Positions 46,344 through 58,197 of a stretch of 64,000 nucleotides of DNA are shown piece after piece; position 1 is the first letter of the stretch, and each line of letters begins with the position of its first letter. The stretch is taken from NCBI GenBank assembly GCA_019914995.1, contig CM034144.1, forward strand, positions 1,923,489-1,987,488, given 5' to 3'. The stretch is from Acanthochlamys bracteata (lineage: Eukaryota; Streptophyta; Magnoliopsida; Pandanales; Velloziaceae). Under the pieces are notes generated by a model. The model made no database searches. It was not told the origin of the DNA and worked only from the letters and a program-made list of their open reading frames with translations. Both the position numbers and the translations under genes were made by a program.

Positions 46344-47170
46344 GGGGCAGGTTAAAGGCACTTCTTGTACTATTCAGCACTTTGGCACTTTATTTAAATG
46401 AACAATAACGATTGCACCAACAGAGATTATTTTTTTTTTCAAAATCTACGTATTCTCTTTCCTCCTCTTATCTTAATTCTTTCATTTTTCTTAACTTAAT
46501 TCTTTTATTAAATTTTTATTTAGTTAATTTAATTTTAGTTATCAACAAATTATTAAATATTAACTGGTCGATCAATTACCAACCAGTTGCTTGTTAGTTA
46601 TGGACCAGTAACTGCTCGATAACCTACTAGTTAACAAATATTTATCGACCAATAGTTGATCGATCAGTTATCCACCAGTTACTTATCAGTTATCATTCAG
46701 TACTTGTCGTAACTGATCAATTATTTATCAATTATTTGTCATTAACTGAAATTAATTAAATAAAATAAAATTAATAAAAAAATTATTAGTAGTTAGAAAT
46801 CAACCAGTTATCGATTAGTAGCTGGTTTATCAGCTATCGATCAGTTACTAATTAGTTCACAACCAGTAAATGGATTGTCAACCAGTTACTGGTCGGTAAC
46901 TAATTGATAACTAAAATTAAATTGACTAAATAAATAAAATTAACAAAAGAATTAAGTTAAGAATAATAAAAGAATTAAGATTAGAGCAGAGAAGTGAATA
47001 TGTAAAGTTGTCGGTAAAAGTACAATATTGATGCAATCATTTCTTTCGAGGAGGAAAGAGAATAGAAAAAGTTCATACATTTTTTTTTCGACGCTGATCT
47101 CTCATGATGCAATCGTAGCCGTTCATTTCTTTAAAGTGCTGAATAGTAAGGAGTGCATATAGCCCGTGCC
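46344..47170. mobile_element. Foldback (Mutator-like) element, 827 bp, with clustered internal motifs
   Basis: Long imperfect inverted repeats cover roughly the outer 200 bp on each side. Both outer ends include CTATTCAGCACTTT, and the inner ends include AATTAAATTTTAGTTATCAA-like words in opposite orientation. The flanks are ATATATATA (nine bases) on each side, at 46,335-46,343 and 47,171-47,179. Nine bases fits Mutator-like elements, but the AT repeat makes the duplication weak evidence. The central 350 bp contain about ten copies of ACCAGTT(A/G) or its complement. No protein is encoded. Confidence 0.7.
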
Positions 47171-47179
47171 ATATATATA

Positions 47180-48771
47180 TGATAAGTTATCAAGCACTAA
47201 TTAATTATTAACAAATAATAATTTTATATGAAATTAATTAGTTCATGGTAGTGTGTTTAGACTAATATATATTATTATCAAATAGGATGGATAAAAATTA
47301 GATATATATCAATGATAAGTTATCAAAAGACCTTTACAAATAAAACTTGCTTTTTTATACATCTAAAAAATATTATGGGGATGCACTTTCCATATCAACA
47401 CTGTTTAAATGCATGCTAATACATTCTTGATGTTGTAAATGTGTATTTACTTACCAAAGGCCTTATGGCTTACTACACTATATTGAACCTTCATAGAGCA
47501 ATCATTAACTGACATAATGGTAGCCTCAGTAATAGTGGATATGAGTTCAAATGAGAAATAGTAAAGACAAGGGATATGATGAGATGTTTGAGAAATTATT
47601 GAAGATGCGTAAGGTGTTATTGTGGACTTAGGAGCTTCTCAACCAAATAAAGGCGGTTGTCATCCGTTATATGGTGGTGTAAGATGTGATAAAGGCATTG
47701 TATGATGGATGTACAATGCGAAAATTATCTTATTTCAAAAACAGTTATTCTATATGAAGGTACTTAATTGTTAGAACATAGGATTTGATATGTTTCTCAA
47801 AAAATTTGGGTGATATTTTCCCTAAAAGTCTATTTATTTTCATCATCTTATTATCAATAAGAATTGAGACTTCGGATGTAATCTATCTATACATGCGAGA
47901 ATGATTGTGTTCGCTTTCAAAAACAATTGGCAAATGAGGAGAAATGCCTTAAAGATAATGTATCTCAGTTGAAGGTCAATTCTATTAACGTTAAAAAGTT
48001 TTCGAAGGTCTTCCATCACTTTCTATTAATATCGAGGTTGCAGCAGTTATGTATGCCAAGGCTTGGAAGAATCTCAATATGAAATATCCTTTATTTGCTA
48101 ATGATTTACGCAAATCAGGGATACTTGTTGAGGATAAACATGAAGATTTCAACAATGTTAGTAATGATGCATAGCAATAAGAGAAATGCTCCAATATAAG
48201 TCGAGATGATAAGAGAAATAGACTATTTCAGTAACAACGATGTTGATCTAAAGCACTTAAAATTTTGGTGACAAAAAATAAATCGTAAGGGTAATAATGA
48301 AGATGAAACAGTGGATGAGTACAATAGCATTGATGATGATTGTGATTGAAGTATTTGTATGTGAGAATGAACTTGAGTCTAATTGCCACTATTTTTGCTA
48401 ATAAACTTTTCTATCAGTACTTGTTGATAATTATGGTGCCCTGAACAACTACCACAAGACGGATCTCACTGGCACAATCAACACAAAATAATGATGATAT
48501 GCTAGCAATTAATATTGACACTCCATTCGGAACTACTTGTAGGAGTTTCGGTAAATATTCTCTTATTTATTTCTTTATTTTGATTAATTGGCTAAGATTT
48601 AATAGTTCTCAAAAGAGATTGGGTTTCTTATCGTCAAATGTGCTCCAGTAAAGATAGTAACTTTGAAAACACTATTGAGAAAGAAATTTACTTGCTAATG
48701 TGTGTAAGCAGTTAAAAGCTAACATTATATAGATAATCAAACTTTCTCATATTAAATCTAAGGGGGTTTTG
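47180..48771. other. Intergenic region with no recognised gene
   Basis: The plus strand at about 47,990-48,180 has a codon-like stretch (NIEVAAVMYAKAWKNLN, GILVEDKHEDFNN) that could be an old coding remnant. I cannot assign it to a family, and stops surround it. Confidence 0.35.
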
Positions 48772-49001
48772 GGAGTGCTTTTGAAAAGTGTTTTTTTAAA
48801 ATGGAGGATATTTTCATCCTATTTTGATAAACAAAACTCTACTATTTTGACCTAAAAAATAATAAAATGCAATAACAAGATTTTACTTCGTAAATTTTTT
48901 CTATATCTCTTATATTTTTAAATAAATTTTGTAAAATCCTGTAAAAAATTTATTGGAAAGCGTGAATTGAAAAAGCTGAAAAGCGCTTTTCCATAACGTA
49001 A
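48772..49001. mobile_element. MITE-like element, about 230 bp
   Basis: The left end GGGGGTTTTGGGAGTGCTTT and right end (reverse strand) GTTATGGAAAAGCGCTTTTC are imperfect inverted repeats around an AT-rich middle, similar to the element at 38,018-38,280. Boundaries are approximate. Confidence 0.45.
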
Positions 49002-49487
49002 TCCTAGAAGGACCTCTAGTTAAATACAAATGCCTATCCATTCTTTCTTTTGATATTGTCAATAAGTTTGCTTATTAGTATTGAGAAGTTTAACCTAATT
49101 TGATATATTAAATTATCAAATTTAGATCATTTCTTTTCTTGTTAGTTTCTTCTCGTCACGTGGATTCGTCATTATTCAAGCTCGATCATCTCTTCACTCT
49201 TCAAAAAACCCTAGAATCGATCACCTCTGCTAAAGATTTTTTGTTGCTGCTCTGCTATGTCTGCTGTTGCTGACACTTTGCTAGCTTAATGTAAGGCACA
49301 CGTTGGTTTTATTTAAAGGTTCTTGACCAGTTTTTTAACTAGTTAAGAAAATATTTTAGTCATTCTTATTTCACTTCTTTCTAATTCTTTCTCTGTGTGT
49401 TTCTATCAGGTTAGTCACACCATACTTCTCCAATTTCCAAAATTGAAACTAATCTTCACTTTTTGAGAACTAAGTGCTGATAATCAT
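49002..49487 (+). other. Leader-like sequence ahead of the RRM relic
   Basis: The stretch around 49,150-49,260 includes AAAACCCTAGAATCGATCAC and pyrimidine-rich words like a plant 5' untranslated region. This would suit a duplicated gene start upstream of the RRM fragment. Confidence 0.4.
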
Positions 49488-49684
49488 ATGGTAAAAGAAG
49501 ATGAGCATGTTGGAGCTTGCCCTAAGTACCAATTTATTCACTCTCTTTTTTTCCCCTAACTTTTGTTATTTTTTCTAATTTCAGTTTAGTTATTAAGAGG
49601 AATTTTATTGAATTTTTGTGTGTTTCGTGCTTTGGTTTTGCACAAAGATCTTTATTAGAGGACTTCCGAAAGATCTTACCAAAG
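49488..49684 (+). pseudogene. RRM (hnRNP-type RNA-binding protein) gene fragment
   Basis: The ATG at 49,488 opens MVKEDEHVGACPK (to about 49,525). After a gap of about 120 bp comes KIFIRGLPKDLTK (to 49,684), followed directly by GGTAAGC, a good 5' splice site. KIFIRGL is the RNP2 motif that starts an RRM, and plant hnRNP1-like proteins have a short first exon with GASPGKIFIGGLxxDTT. The rest of the RRM (RNP1, GFGFV) was not found downstream. It appears to be the first two exons of such a gene, copied with their intron. Confidence 0.45.
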
Positions 49685-50883
49685 GTAAGCGTCTTTAAAT
49701 GATCAATTATTAATTATATTTTGTAACTCTAAGTCTTGTTTATGTGGTTTTTTGTGAAATATATATTATTTTGATCCAATCGTGTGCTGAGTGGATTAAC
49801 TTGATGAATTAGGAATGATTCTTTTGCATCTACTTGGTTGATTTAACATGTTATGTTGTGGCTTAAATTTCGAACTTGTGTGACCAAGTTTTAAACGTCC
49901 GTGACCTTATGCATCTATCTATTCGACCACTTCTGACCAAAATATGTAGTTGACGATTAAAACAAAGAGTACTGATCAAATGCATAAATTCACTATTTTT
50001 TCTATTATAACCACCGGATATGTCTTTGTTTTAGGTTCAACCCCTTTGTATAAGGGTTTTCTTAGAAAACGCTGGCTCATTGCTTTTATATTGATTTTTC
50101 AAGCATGATCTCTTTGACAGAGAGAGAGGTTTTCTAATCTATTTGGAGCTTTATGAAGATTTCTTCTTTTACTCTAATATTTTTGTAAATTTTCACACTA
50201 ATATCTCTTGAAGTCGAACCACATAAATCTTGTTGTTATTTGTTCTATTGCTGTGTTTATTGTCTTGATATTGTTTCACACTACTTGTGATTATTTTAAA
50301 GTGATAATTAGTTATGAAGCATCGAATGCCTTTTAAATGTATGATAGATATTAGTTATCTACTTTATGTCAAGCTATTTTCCTTTTTATGTGTTTATGTT
50401 CTCGCTCTATTTATTTCGCAATATATTGGCCCGTTACGAAGCAAACATAATTGTATTGTAATGTGGGTTATCGCCTTGCTTAAACCCTACTTGGGGCGTT
50501 TTCGCTAGTTTGTAAGATGTAAAACACATTCGTACGATAATTCCGTCGTTGGCTTAGTATCTGTGCATTAATTCAGATTTTTGCTACGCTGTCATACTAG
50601 AGACTTATGTTTTGGGCATTTATCAAAGTTGAAAGTCAACTCTCATTTTAATACAATATAGGTTTATAAAGGGAGGAAATATTTTGATCTTCTTTTTCTT
50701 TTTATGATGTTACGATCTTTTCACCTATAAATTCTATGAATGTGGTGCAAACTTATTTATTTCACATCAATAATTTATCTTTTGACTGTTTCCTTGAAGA
50801 AGAGACAATAGTGTTTGACTCATAATAGTATATGAGACCAGTAGTGTTTGACTAATATGATAAGGTAGATAACTCGTCTAGAG
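49685..50883. other. Intergenic region with no recognised gene
   Basis: No RRM continuation or other family pattern was seen in 1.2 kb. It could include further intron sequence of the copied RRM gene. An open frame at 50,314-50,508 has no recognisable motif. Confidence 0.4.
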
Positions 50884-51904
50884 TGTTGGCAAATATTGGA
50901 ACTCCAAGATTGATTTTGATGATAATAATGATTAAGAATTATATGTTATAGAGTAGGATGAACTAATCATTGGAATCAAAGTTCTACAGAAATTCATGAA
51001 ACATGTCTATCATACATTCAGCAGACAACAAACCAGCTTCTTAGCTACTGATTGTACAAGATTTTTTTATAGCATACAGAACAGACGACCTATCAGCCAC
51101 CAAGTAGCAGCTGTCTAATTGCTACTACATGGATAAAACAGAGAATCATAAACAGAGCATCTCAAATAGAGAATAGCAGAAAATAGATCATTGCAAATAA
51201 AGAAGAACAGAAAATAGAGAACTCGATAGCCGGCTACTTGTTACTGCTCACTGGACAGAAAAGAATCCGAAAATCATGATAATCATTTACTCTTCAGAAG
51301 TAATTTCAACCATGATGCTAATTCCATTTGAACTTCAACTTTTCATCAGAGACAGATCAACATGCACACTATAAGATTGATCGAATAATACATCAAATGA
51401 TGATCAACATAAATTTGGAAAAATCGTGAAATGATAGATGAAAACTCAATAAACAGGGAGCAAAATTTGACATTGATGGAACAACTTTTCAAATATAATT
51501 CAATCATGAATTCTTCATCTATTTGAAGCAAAATCTTGAAGACTTACTGAGAAACATATCAACTACAAATTTATATCAAGAATCATGAGAAATCACAACA
51601 AGAAAAGACGAAGAACATAGTGAAAAATATCATCAGAATCATGTCTTACTGACAATGCAGAAATGCTTCAATATGCAGATTTCAATTTTTCTCCAAGAAG
51701 GAATCACAAATTTAATTACAAGATGATATCATTCAACAAATCTACTATCTTGTTACTATCACAGAATGGGCTATATTGAGCTATCATATTATTGAAGAAC
51801 AAGTTCAAATATAGAGATTGCTAGATGGCCATGAAGACCCACTAAACACAGTAGGAAGTAACGAAGTAAAGACTACAGAGTCACGCTATTGGAGTCCACC
51901 TTGT
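50884..51904 (+). repeat. Partial LTR of the 2,977-12,537 copia family, opposite orientation
   Basis: From TGTTGG at 50,884 the plus strand follows the minus strand of the LTR at 10,527-12,537 (TTGGAACTCCAAGATTGATT, GAATCAAAGTTCTACAG, CAGACAACAAACCAGCTTC), with about seven extra bases after TGTTGG. Similarity ends abruptly at about 51,904 after CTATTGGAGTCCACCTTG, that is, after the first half of the LTR. No internal region or second LTR accompanies it. Confidence 0.8.
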
Positions 51905-52781
51905 GAAAGTAAGGAATGTTACTTAGGTTATGGAAGCCTATAATTACATTTTGAGGACCAAAGCATTGAAATATTATGCCTAATTATTAGGCTAAACTTT
52001 AGGACACAAGTTTTGGGCCTTAAGTTTGTCATGTAAGAAATAAAGCATCATAATTAACAAACCTCAACTGACCATTCGGGTTGACTCAAAAATATCGGCT
52101 AAACCCAAACTGCTCCTAATCTACAAACTAACAAGATCTGCAATCAATCAGGGTTAATCTGGATCGATCAGGATAATTTTCGAATTGACTTGTCGTTGCT
52201 ATCGTGCAAATCGACCCGAAATATATTTAAAAAATAAATAAAAAATTTATTTTTCTTCCTTCAATCATGTGCTCTTTCGTTAGTACCACAATGCTACACT
52301 CTTGCTTTAGTTAGGAACCGCTGTTGATTGACAACAATTTCCTTCAATAGACTCCTCCCTCTTCTTTTGACCGTTGTTGCTATTGTTTCTCCGAACACTT
52401 AGCCAGGAGCATGCTTGATTGCTAGCACGAAGCCACTCACAGCTTAATCCCTACTGTCGCTACCAATCAACCCGGCAGTGAACGAGGTTTGAAATCCGTT
52501 CTAATCTCTCCGGAGCTCAGCTAGTATTGCCCTAAACCTGTCTCTGCCGTAATCATGAACCTTGTGGTTACACTTTGCTCCTCTTTTACCTCCCTTTTCT
52601 CTATCTGACATTTCTATTTCGATAACTACAAGACTAATGAAACCCTAATTAGGTAGAGAAGCAAATTAATCAAAAACTATATTCAAGTAATTAACTTCTG
52701 AGTACTATCAAAATTCAAATCCAATCGGTACCATTGACCTTAGTTTGACATTAATTTATGGACAAATATCTGAAGGTTGAT
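51905..52781. other. Intergenic region left of the Athila-like element
   Basis: No gene recognised. It contains GATCGATCAGG and GACCCGAAATAT words related to the hAT MITE family near 52,150-52,220. Confidence 0.4.
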
Positions 52782-54051
52782 TGAAGATTCATTCAATTCA
52801 ATTCAAATTCGAACTCTCTTTCTAGTATGGCTTTTGAAACTAGAATCCTTGTTGAGTCTGTTCGTATAATATTCTTATTAAGTAAACCTACTTTGTTCTT
52901 GATATGGTACTGTATATAATTGAGTTGATAAAATCTTATCATTCTAGACAATGCAATTGAATACATTTTATAAAGGTTTTTGATTTCATAGTCTATAGCG
53001 AGTGATGACATCTATCACCATACAATGCTGAGCTTAGAGTTGATCTTAGTATTTTTTGTGTTGTCTTGTTTTGTTTTTCAGTTCGTAAGGATAGTTGATT
53101 TACAGAGTTATAAAGAGTCTTTGGAAAGCACAAGGGTAAAGAAAGAGCACTTATATAAAAAAAAAGCTCGAGTATATATTGTAAAGTGCAATGGTAAAGA
53201 AAGAGCAATTAAATAAATAAAAGAGCAGCAAAATTGGGCCAATGCTTGAATATACCTTGTTCATTTTTAAGTTAAATGTGCTCTTGGTTACTTTGTATTT
53301 TGACGATTCCATAAGTTTGACTTCATTCATTACAATATTTAAAATAATTTGGTAAATTTTTAAAAATTGTATGTGCAGTGGGAAATGATTTCTAAACATA
53401 CTTATGGACATTGAATCTAAACTCCCTTCTAGTATGTTGCATATGTTTTTGAATGCGATGTTTAGTTGATTTGATTACTATATAGTACAACTAAGAAAGT
53501 TTGTAAGTGGTGTTAATTTATTTATTATGCTTACATTATTCTTTAAAGATTTTGGTTGATCAAACTACACGAAGAAATTGAAAATTATGAGAATAAGTTG
53601 TGAAGAATGATATATATAATTTTCTTATCATTTTGCTCGAGGACGAGCAAAAATATAAATTTGGAGGTATTTGAGAAATATATAACTGTATGCTTTGAAT
53701 ATTGTATTATTGTAACATAAATACTATTTTTATTGTTATTGCTAGCTAAATTCAATTAGTTTTTATATGTAGGTGAGAAGAAAAGAAGAAACACAAGAAG
53801 AAATTGCATTATTGGGCTTTAGCCCAATAGAATTACTTAAAGCTAAACATGATTAACAAAAGTAGAAGAATGGCTTCCAGAAGAATTTTTTCTTCATTCC
53901 CGAAAGCTCACAGCTAGAGCTTATGCCTCTTCCTTTTTTGGCGGAGGATTTTATCTATCAAAAGAATCTTTTTATTTGAAATGCTGGCTTCCTAAAGATC
54001 CGGAGATTGAAATCAGAGATTTGTTTCCTTGTTTTGGGAGGCTTTTTAGTT

Positions 54052-54060
54052 TATAAAAAG
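54052..54060 (+). promoter_or_regulatory. LTR promoter TATA box (5' LTR)
   Basis: TATAAAAAG, about 1.27 kb into the LTR. The same box occurs at 62,528-62,536 in the 3' LTR, so it is conserved between the copies. Confidence 0.6.
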
Positions 54061-54498
54061 GGGAACATCAGTAAACGAAGAGAAGGAGAGACAGAGAAGA
54101 CCATTAACAGAACCGGAAGAAAGAGGAGATGCAATATAGAAGAAATTGGAGACCGGAGAGTTGGACAGAGCTCGACGGTGGACACGACAGCAGCATCCAG
54201 ATTTGATTTTCTTTCTCTTTTATGTTTATCTCAATGAATTTTACTACTTGTATTATTAATATGAGTGGTTAAATTTTCTAAACTAGAGTTAGAATAAAAT
54301 ACTAATAAATTTAATTTATTTTTTGAATATTATAGGATGTATAGATTGTTGATTTTATTTAGTTGTTAATTGTTATTTGAAAAGATATTTAAATGTTAAA
54401 TTTGAATGCATGATTAGCATTAAGTTTGATATCTAAATTATTATATAATTGTGTTTGCGAGGACCAATCGGAGCATAATTTATGAATTACAGAATTAA

Positions 54499-54716
54499 GG
54501 GGCCGTTGAGATAGACTTATTTCAACTTATAAATTGAAATAAGTTGAAAATAGTAAAATAAGAGTGTTTGGATGAACAATTTATAAATTACTTTTTTCAA
54601 CTTATAAGTCACAAAAATAAAAGTTACGCGGAGTAACTTTTTCAAAAAAGTCACACGCGACTTTATTGTCTGTTGGAAAAAAATAACATTATTGACTCTG
54701 TTAAGTTAACATAATT

Positions 54717-54754
<38 letters not shown>

Positions 54755-54973
54755 CATTATTGTAAAGGATATTTTAGTCTTTGTATAAATTTTTTTTGTA
54801 ACTTTTCAACTCTTCTTTGTCAAACATCTTATTCAACTTTTTTTCAAAAAAAGTAAAAAAAACACATACCTCCTTTTTTTTAAAAAAGTTTTCAGCTACT
54901 TTTTTTTTAAAAAGTCAAAAAAGTAACTTTTGTCATAAAAGTTAAAAACTTTTAAGCTTAGCCAAACGGACCC
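54499..54973. mobile_element. PIF/Harbinger-like MITE inserted in the 5' LTR, 475 bp
   Basis: The ends are GGGGCCGTT on the left and, on the reverse strand, GGGTCCGTTTGGC on the right. TAA flanks both sides (54,496-54,498 and 54,974-54,976). The partner LTR near 62,970 reads GGATTAATAATGG with a single TAA and no insert, which is the pre-insertion site. A three-base TAA duplication and GGG(C/T)CCGTT ends fit Tourist/Harbinger MITEs. An (AT)n run lies at about 54,722-54,752. Confidence 0.9.
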
Positions 54974-55496
54974 TAATAATGGTAGTTAATATTTACTGGA
55001 CCAAAATAAATGTAACTATATGATTTATGATTTCGCAGAACCTAATGCATCGTTAGTAACTTCTAAATAATGAGTTATAATATCACTAGCGATAGGTGAT
55101 TTTACACTGGACCAAAGTTAAAGTCATAATTAGAAATCGTTTCTAAGAGCTGGAACAAGGTGTTAGGTACAAGGTCTTCACAATCATCATAATCTATTAT
55201 CATATTTATTTAAATATTAAATTAGAGGCATTAGTGGTAGATTCTAAAACTTCAGTTATTTGTATACCTATTTTCTCGATCTGTGTGTTAGTTTTCGTTC
55301 TAGGCTCTCGTACACTTTTGATTAGCTTTCACAAACACAACTTTTGTTAGTTAAAAACTTGAATTAGAGTTAACAACAATCTCTATTGAACAAATTTGTT
55401 ATCTGCTATACGGTAGACGACAACCGTGCACTTGCGGGATAGACTAGAATAGAATCAGTGAGTGTTTTTTAGTTGATTTTGTCAACACCAAATTTT

Positions 55497-55514
55497 TGGC
55501 TCCGTTGCAGGGGA
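55497..55514 (+). other. Primer-binding site of the Athila-like element
   Basis: TGGCTCCGTTGCAGGGGA, two or so bases off the TGGCGCCGTTGCCGGGGA pattern of Athila elements, six bases after the LTR end. In a live copy tRNA would prime first-strand DNA here. Confidence 0.8.
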
Positions 55515-55630
55515 TTGTTTTGTTTGACTTTGATTCAATTTAGCTTCATTTAGATTCATTAATATTTTGCGTTTGTTTTGCATTTAGCTTATAGCATATT
55601 AGTTTGTTTTTATTATAGTTATATCATTGC

Positions 55631-57003
55631 ATGATCACTCGATCTCATGGTCAATCTTCACTTGAATTTGATCCTGAGCTTGAGAGAGATTAGGAGAATT
55701 AGACGTGAGCGTAGAAATCATTTAAATATTAGAATTGAAGAGATGACTGTTGCACCAAATGAAACATAGGAGATCTTGACATTCCCACAAATCTTATATC
55801 TCCATCTAATATAGTTCTCCCTGATGCTGTTAGAAATTATAAGTTAAAAACTATGCATTTTAATATGATGCATTCTTTTAATGATTTGAATAATAAGGAT
55901 TCTTTAGCAAATATTCGAGAAATTTTCAATATGATTTCTAACATTCCTTTGACAGATGAGGTTACTGAGGAACACCTTCAAAAGAAAATTTTCCCTACAT
56001 TTTAAAAAATATACAAAGGTTTGGTTATAATCATTTAGATCTGGTTAACTTATTAACTTGGACTGAAATTCAAAATAGGTTTTTAGAAAAATGCTTTTCA
56101 ACTCAGAAAACTGTTGCGATAAGAGATAAAATCATACAATTTACTCAACAATCTAATGAGTCATTTTCTAAAGTGTGGGAACGATTTAATAATTTGTTAA
56201 TTCAATATCCTCACTATGGTTTGTCTATTTTATTTTTGATGCGTGTATTTTATAAAGCACTAACCGTTTCTAATAAGGCTGCAGTGAATAAGACACTAGT
56301 TAAATGTCAAACGCTATTCGAAAATCTAGCTTTTGAGACGCAACATATGGATACACGAGGAAGAAGAGCTGAAATTTATGAGGTGAGTGATACTGACGAT
56401 TATGCTTCTAAGGCTCAGGTGAATGCTATTAATAACAAATTTGATGCTTTGCTGGCTATGCACGGAAAACTCTTAACATAAGAGGTATATGGCATTTGTG
56501 ATTTATCTGGTCATTCTACTGTACATTGTCCACAAAGAATAGATTTTTTTGTGTTTGTATAAGAACAAGCAAATACGGTAAGTTTCTATAATCGACATCC
56601 TAAACATGATCCATATTCAAATATATATAATCCTGTATGGAGGAATCACCCAAACTTCTCGTTGAGCAATCAACAACATCAACCTCCACCTCAACCAAAG
56701 CCATCGACTTCGTTGGAGGATTTGGTAAGACAGTTAGCAATTGATCAACAAAAGCTTGAAGCTCAGGTATATCAAATTGCTCAAGTTTTTAGTCAAAGAG
56801 AGCCTGTTAAGTTTCCTAATCAATCTAACATCAATCTAAGAAATAATGAACAAGCAAAATCCATTCAATTAAGATCAGGTAAGCTTATTAATAATGATAA
56901 TAAAATTCATGTTTCTAAAGAAATTATAGTTGCAGTTGATGAAAAACAAAAGCTGGCCAGATCTGAATTAAGAGAAAAAAATATTGGAGTCATCGCCATT
57001 TGA
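55631..57003 (+). pseudogene. Athila-like gag (decayed)
   Basis: The likely start is ATG at 55,631 (MITRSHGQSS, then DPELERD and a stop). The capsid part is readable from about 56,040 to 56,481 (FLEKCFSTQKTVAIRDK, ESFSKVWERFNNLLIQYPHYG). The zinc knuckle region reads YGICDLSGHSTVHC at about 56,490, where the first of the three cysteines is tyrosine. A Gln/Pro-rich tail with LEDLVRQLAIDQQKLEAQ runs to 57,003. Gag would form the particle shell. Frameshifts and stops separate these parts. Confidence 0.8.
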
Positions 57004-57809
57004 GAGTAATCAACACAACAGAAAAGAATCTGCTCATCATTCTTCTGTACTGCACAAGACGGTTGATCGTTATACGCCTCCTATCTCATTTCCGGGCAGC
57101 CTAAAGCAAAACAAACAGGATAAGCAACTTAAAGATATTTATGATATGTTAAGTAAAGTGCATATTAATCTATCTTTACTTGATGTGATTGAACAGATAC
57201 TAGCATATGAAAAATTCATTAAAAATTTGAAGGCTCACAAACTCAAATTTGCACCAAACGAAGAAGTCAGGTTGAACAAGAATGTAAGTGCAGTGTTGAA
57301 AAGCGAGCTTCCTCCTAAACTTGATGATTCAGATAGTTTTGATATTTCTATCATTATTGGTGCCAAGAGACTTGGACGTTCTATGTTTGACCTAGGGGTA
57401 AGCATCAACTTAATGCCATTTTTTATCTACAAAAAGTTGGGTTTAGAAAGGTATAAAAACGACTACTGCACGTCTCGAGCTTACTGACCATTCCATACGG
57501 CACCCCACAGGTATTATAGAGAATATTTTAGTTCAAGTTGACAAATTAATTCTTCTTACAGATTTCATTGTTTTAGAAATTGGGAAAAACTTGGGAAGTG
57601 CTCGTGAGATTCCTATTCTTTTTGGTCGTTCGTTTATGGCTACTGTAGATACATGTATCGACGTGAAAAAAGACACCCTCATAATGACAGTATTGGGTGA
57701 AACCGTTAAATTCAAAATGTTTGATGCTTTAAAACATCATTCTATTTTTTCAGATTCTTGTTTTTCTGTTGATTTATTAGATCCACTAATCGATTCAGTT
57801 ATTTTGTAG
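57004..57809 (+). pseudogene. Athila-like protease region (decayed)
   Basis: One frame carries LPPKLDDSDSFDISIIIG and MFDLGVSINLMPFFIYKKLG, the aspartic protease lead and active region of Athila-type elements (normally DLGASVNLMP). A frameshift near 57,480 moves to a second frame with IPILFGRSFMATVDTCIDV and a following beta-rich stretch to 57,809. It would cut the polyprotein in a live element. Confidence 0.75.
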
Positions 57810-58197
57810 AAAAATGCAAGGATAATTTAAAAATAGCGTTAACTTTAGATGTGAAAGATAGTGATAATTCTAATGATATGCTTGCTGCCCTAAATATGTT
57901 AAAATCAATTCAACCTAGTTATAAAGTCTCATTTGAACCTTTAGAGATGAACAAAATAAGGATAGAGCCATCTACTGTAGTCCCTCCTAAGTTAGAACTC
58001 AAACCATTGTCTGAACATTTAAAATATGCATTCTTAAGTGATAATGAAACCCTCCCAGTCATCATATCTTCAGATCTTACAGTTAGAGAATAGAAGAGTC
58101 TCATTAGTATCCTAAGAGAACCTAGGACAATAATAGATTGGGCAATAGCTGACATAAAAGGTATTAGTCCTATGATGTGTATGTATAGAATTTAATG

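Larger units (their letters stand above)
52782..55490 (+). repeat. 5' LTR of the Athila-like element (interrupted by a MITE)
   Basis: It aligns with 61,252-63,480 throughout; without the 475-bp MITE and its 3-bp duplication it is 2231 bp. The left edge TGAAGATTC is approximate. The right edge is ACACCA at 55,490. A TATAAAAAG box lies at 54,052-54,060. Confidence 0.82.

Noticed and set aside
46412..46597. 61-codon open frame inside the foldback element
   Set aside because: Lies in the terminal inverted repeat with a very biased F/L/S/N composition.
54007..54237. 76-codon open frame conserved in both LTRs of the Athila-like element (also 62,483-62,713)
   Set aside because: The LTR TATA box lies inside the frame and the copies are similar only because the LTRs are duplicates. 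Low-complexity, no family motif.
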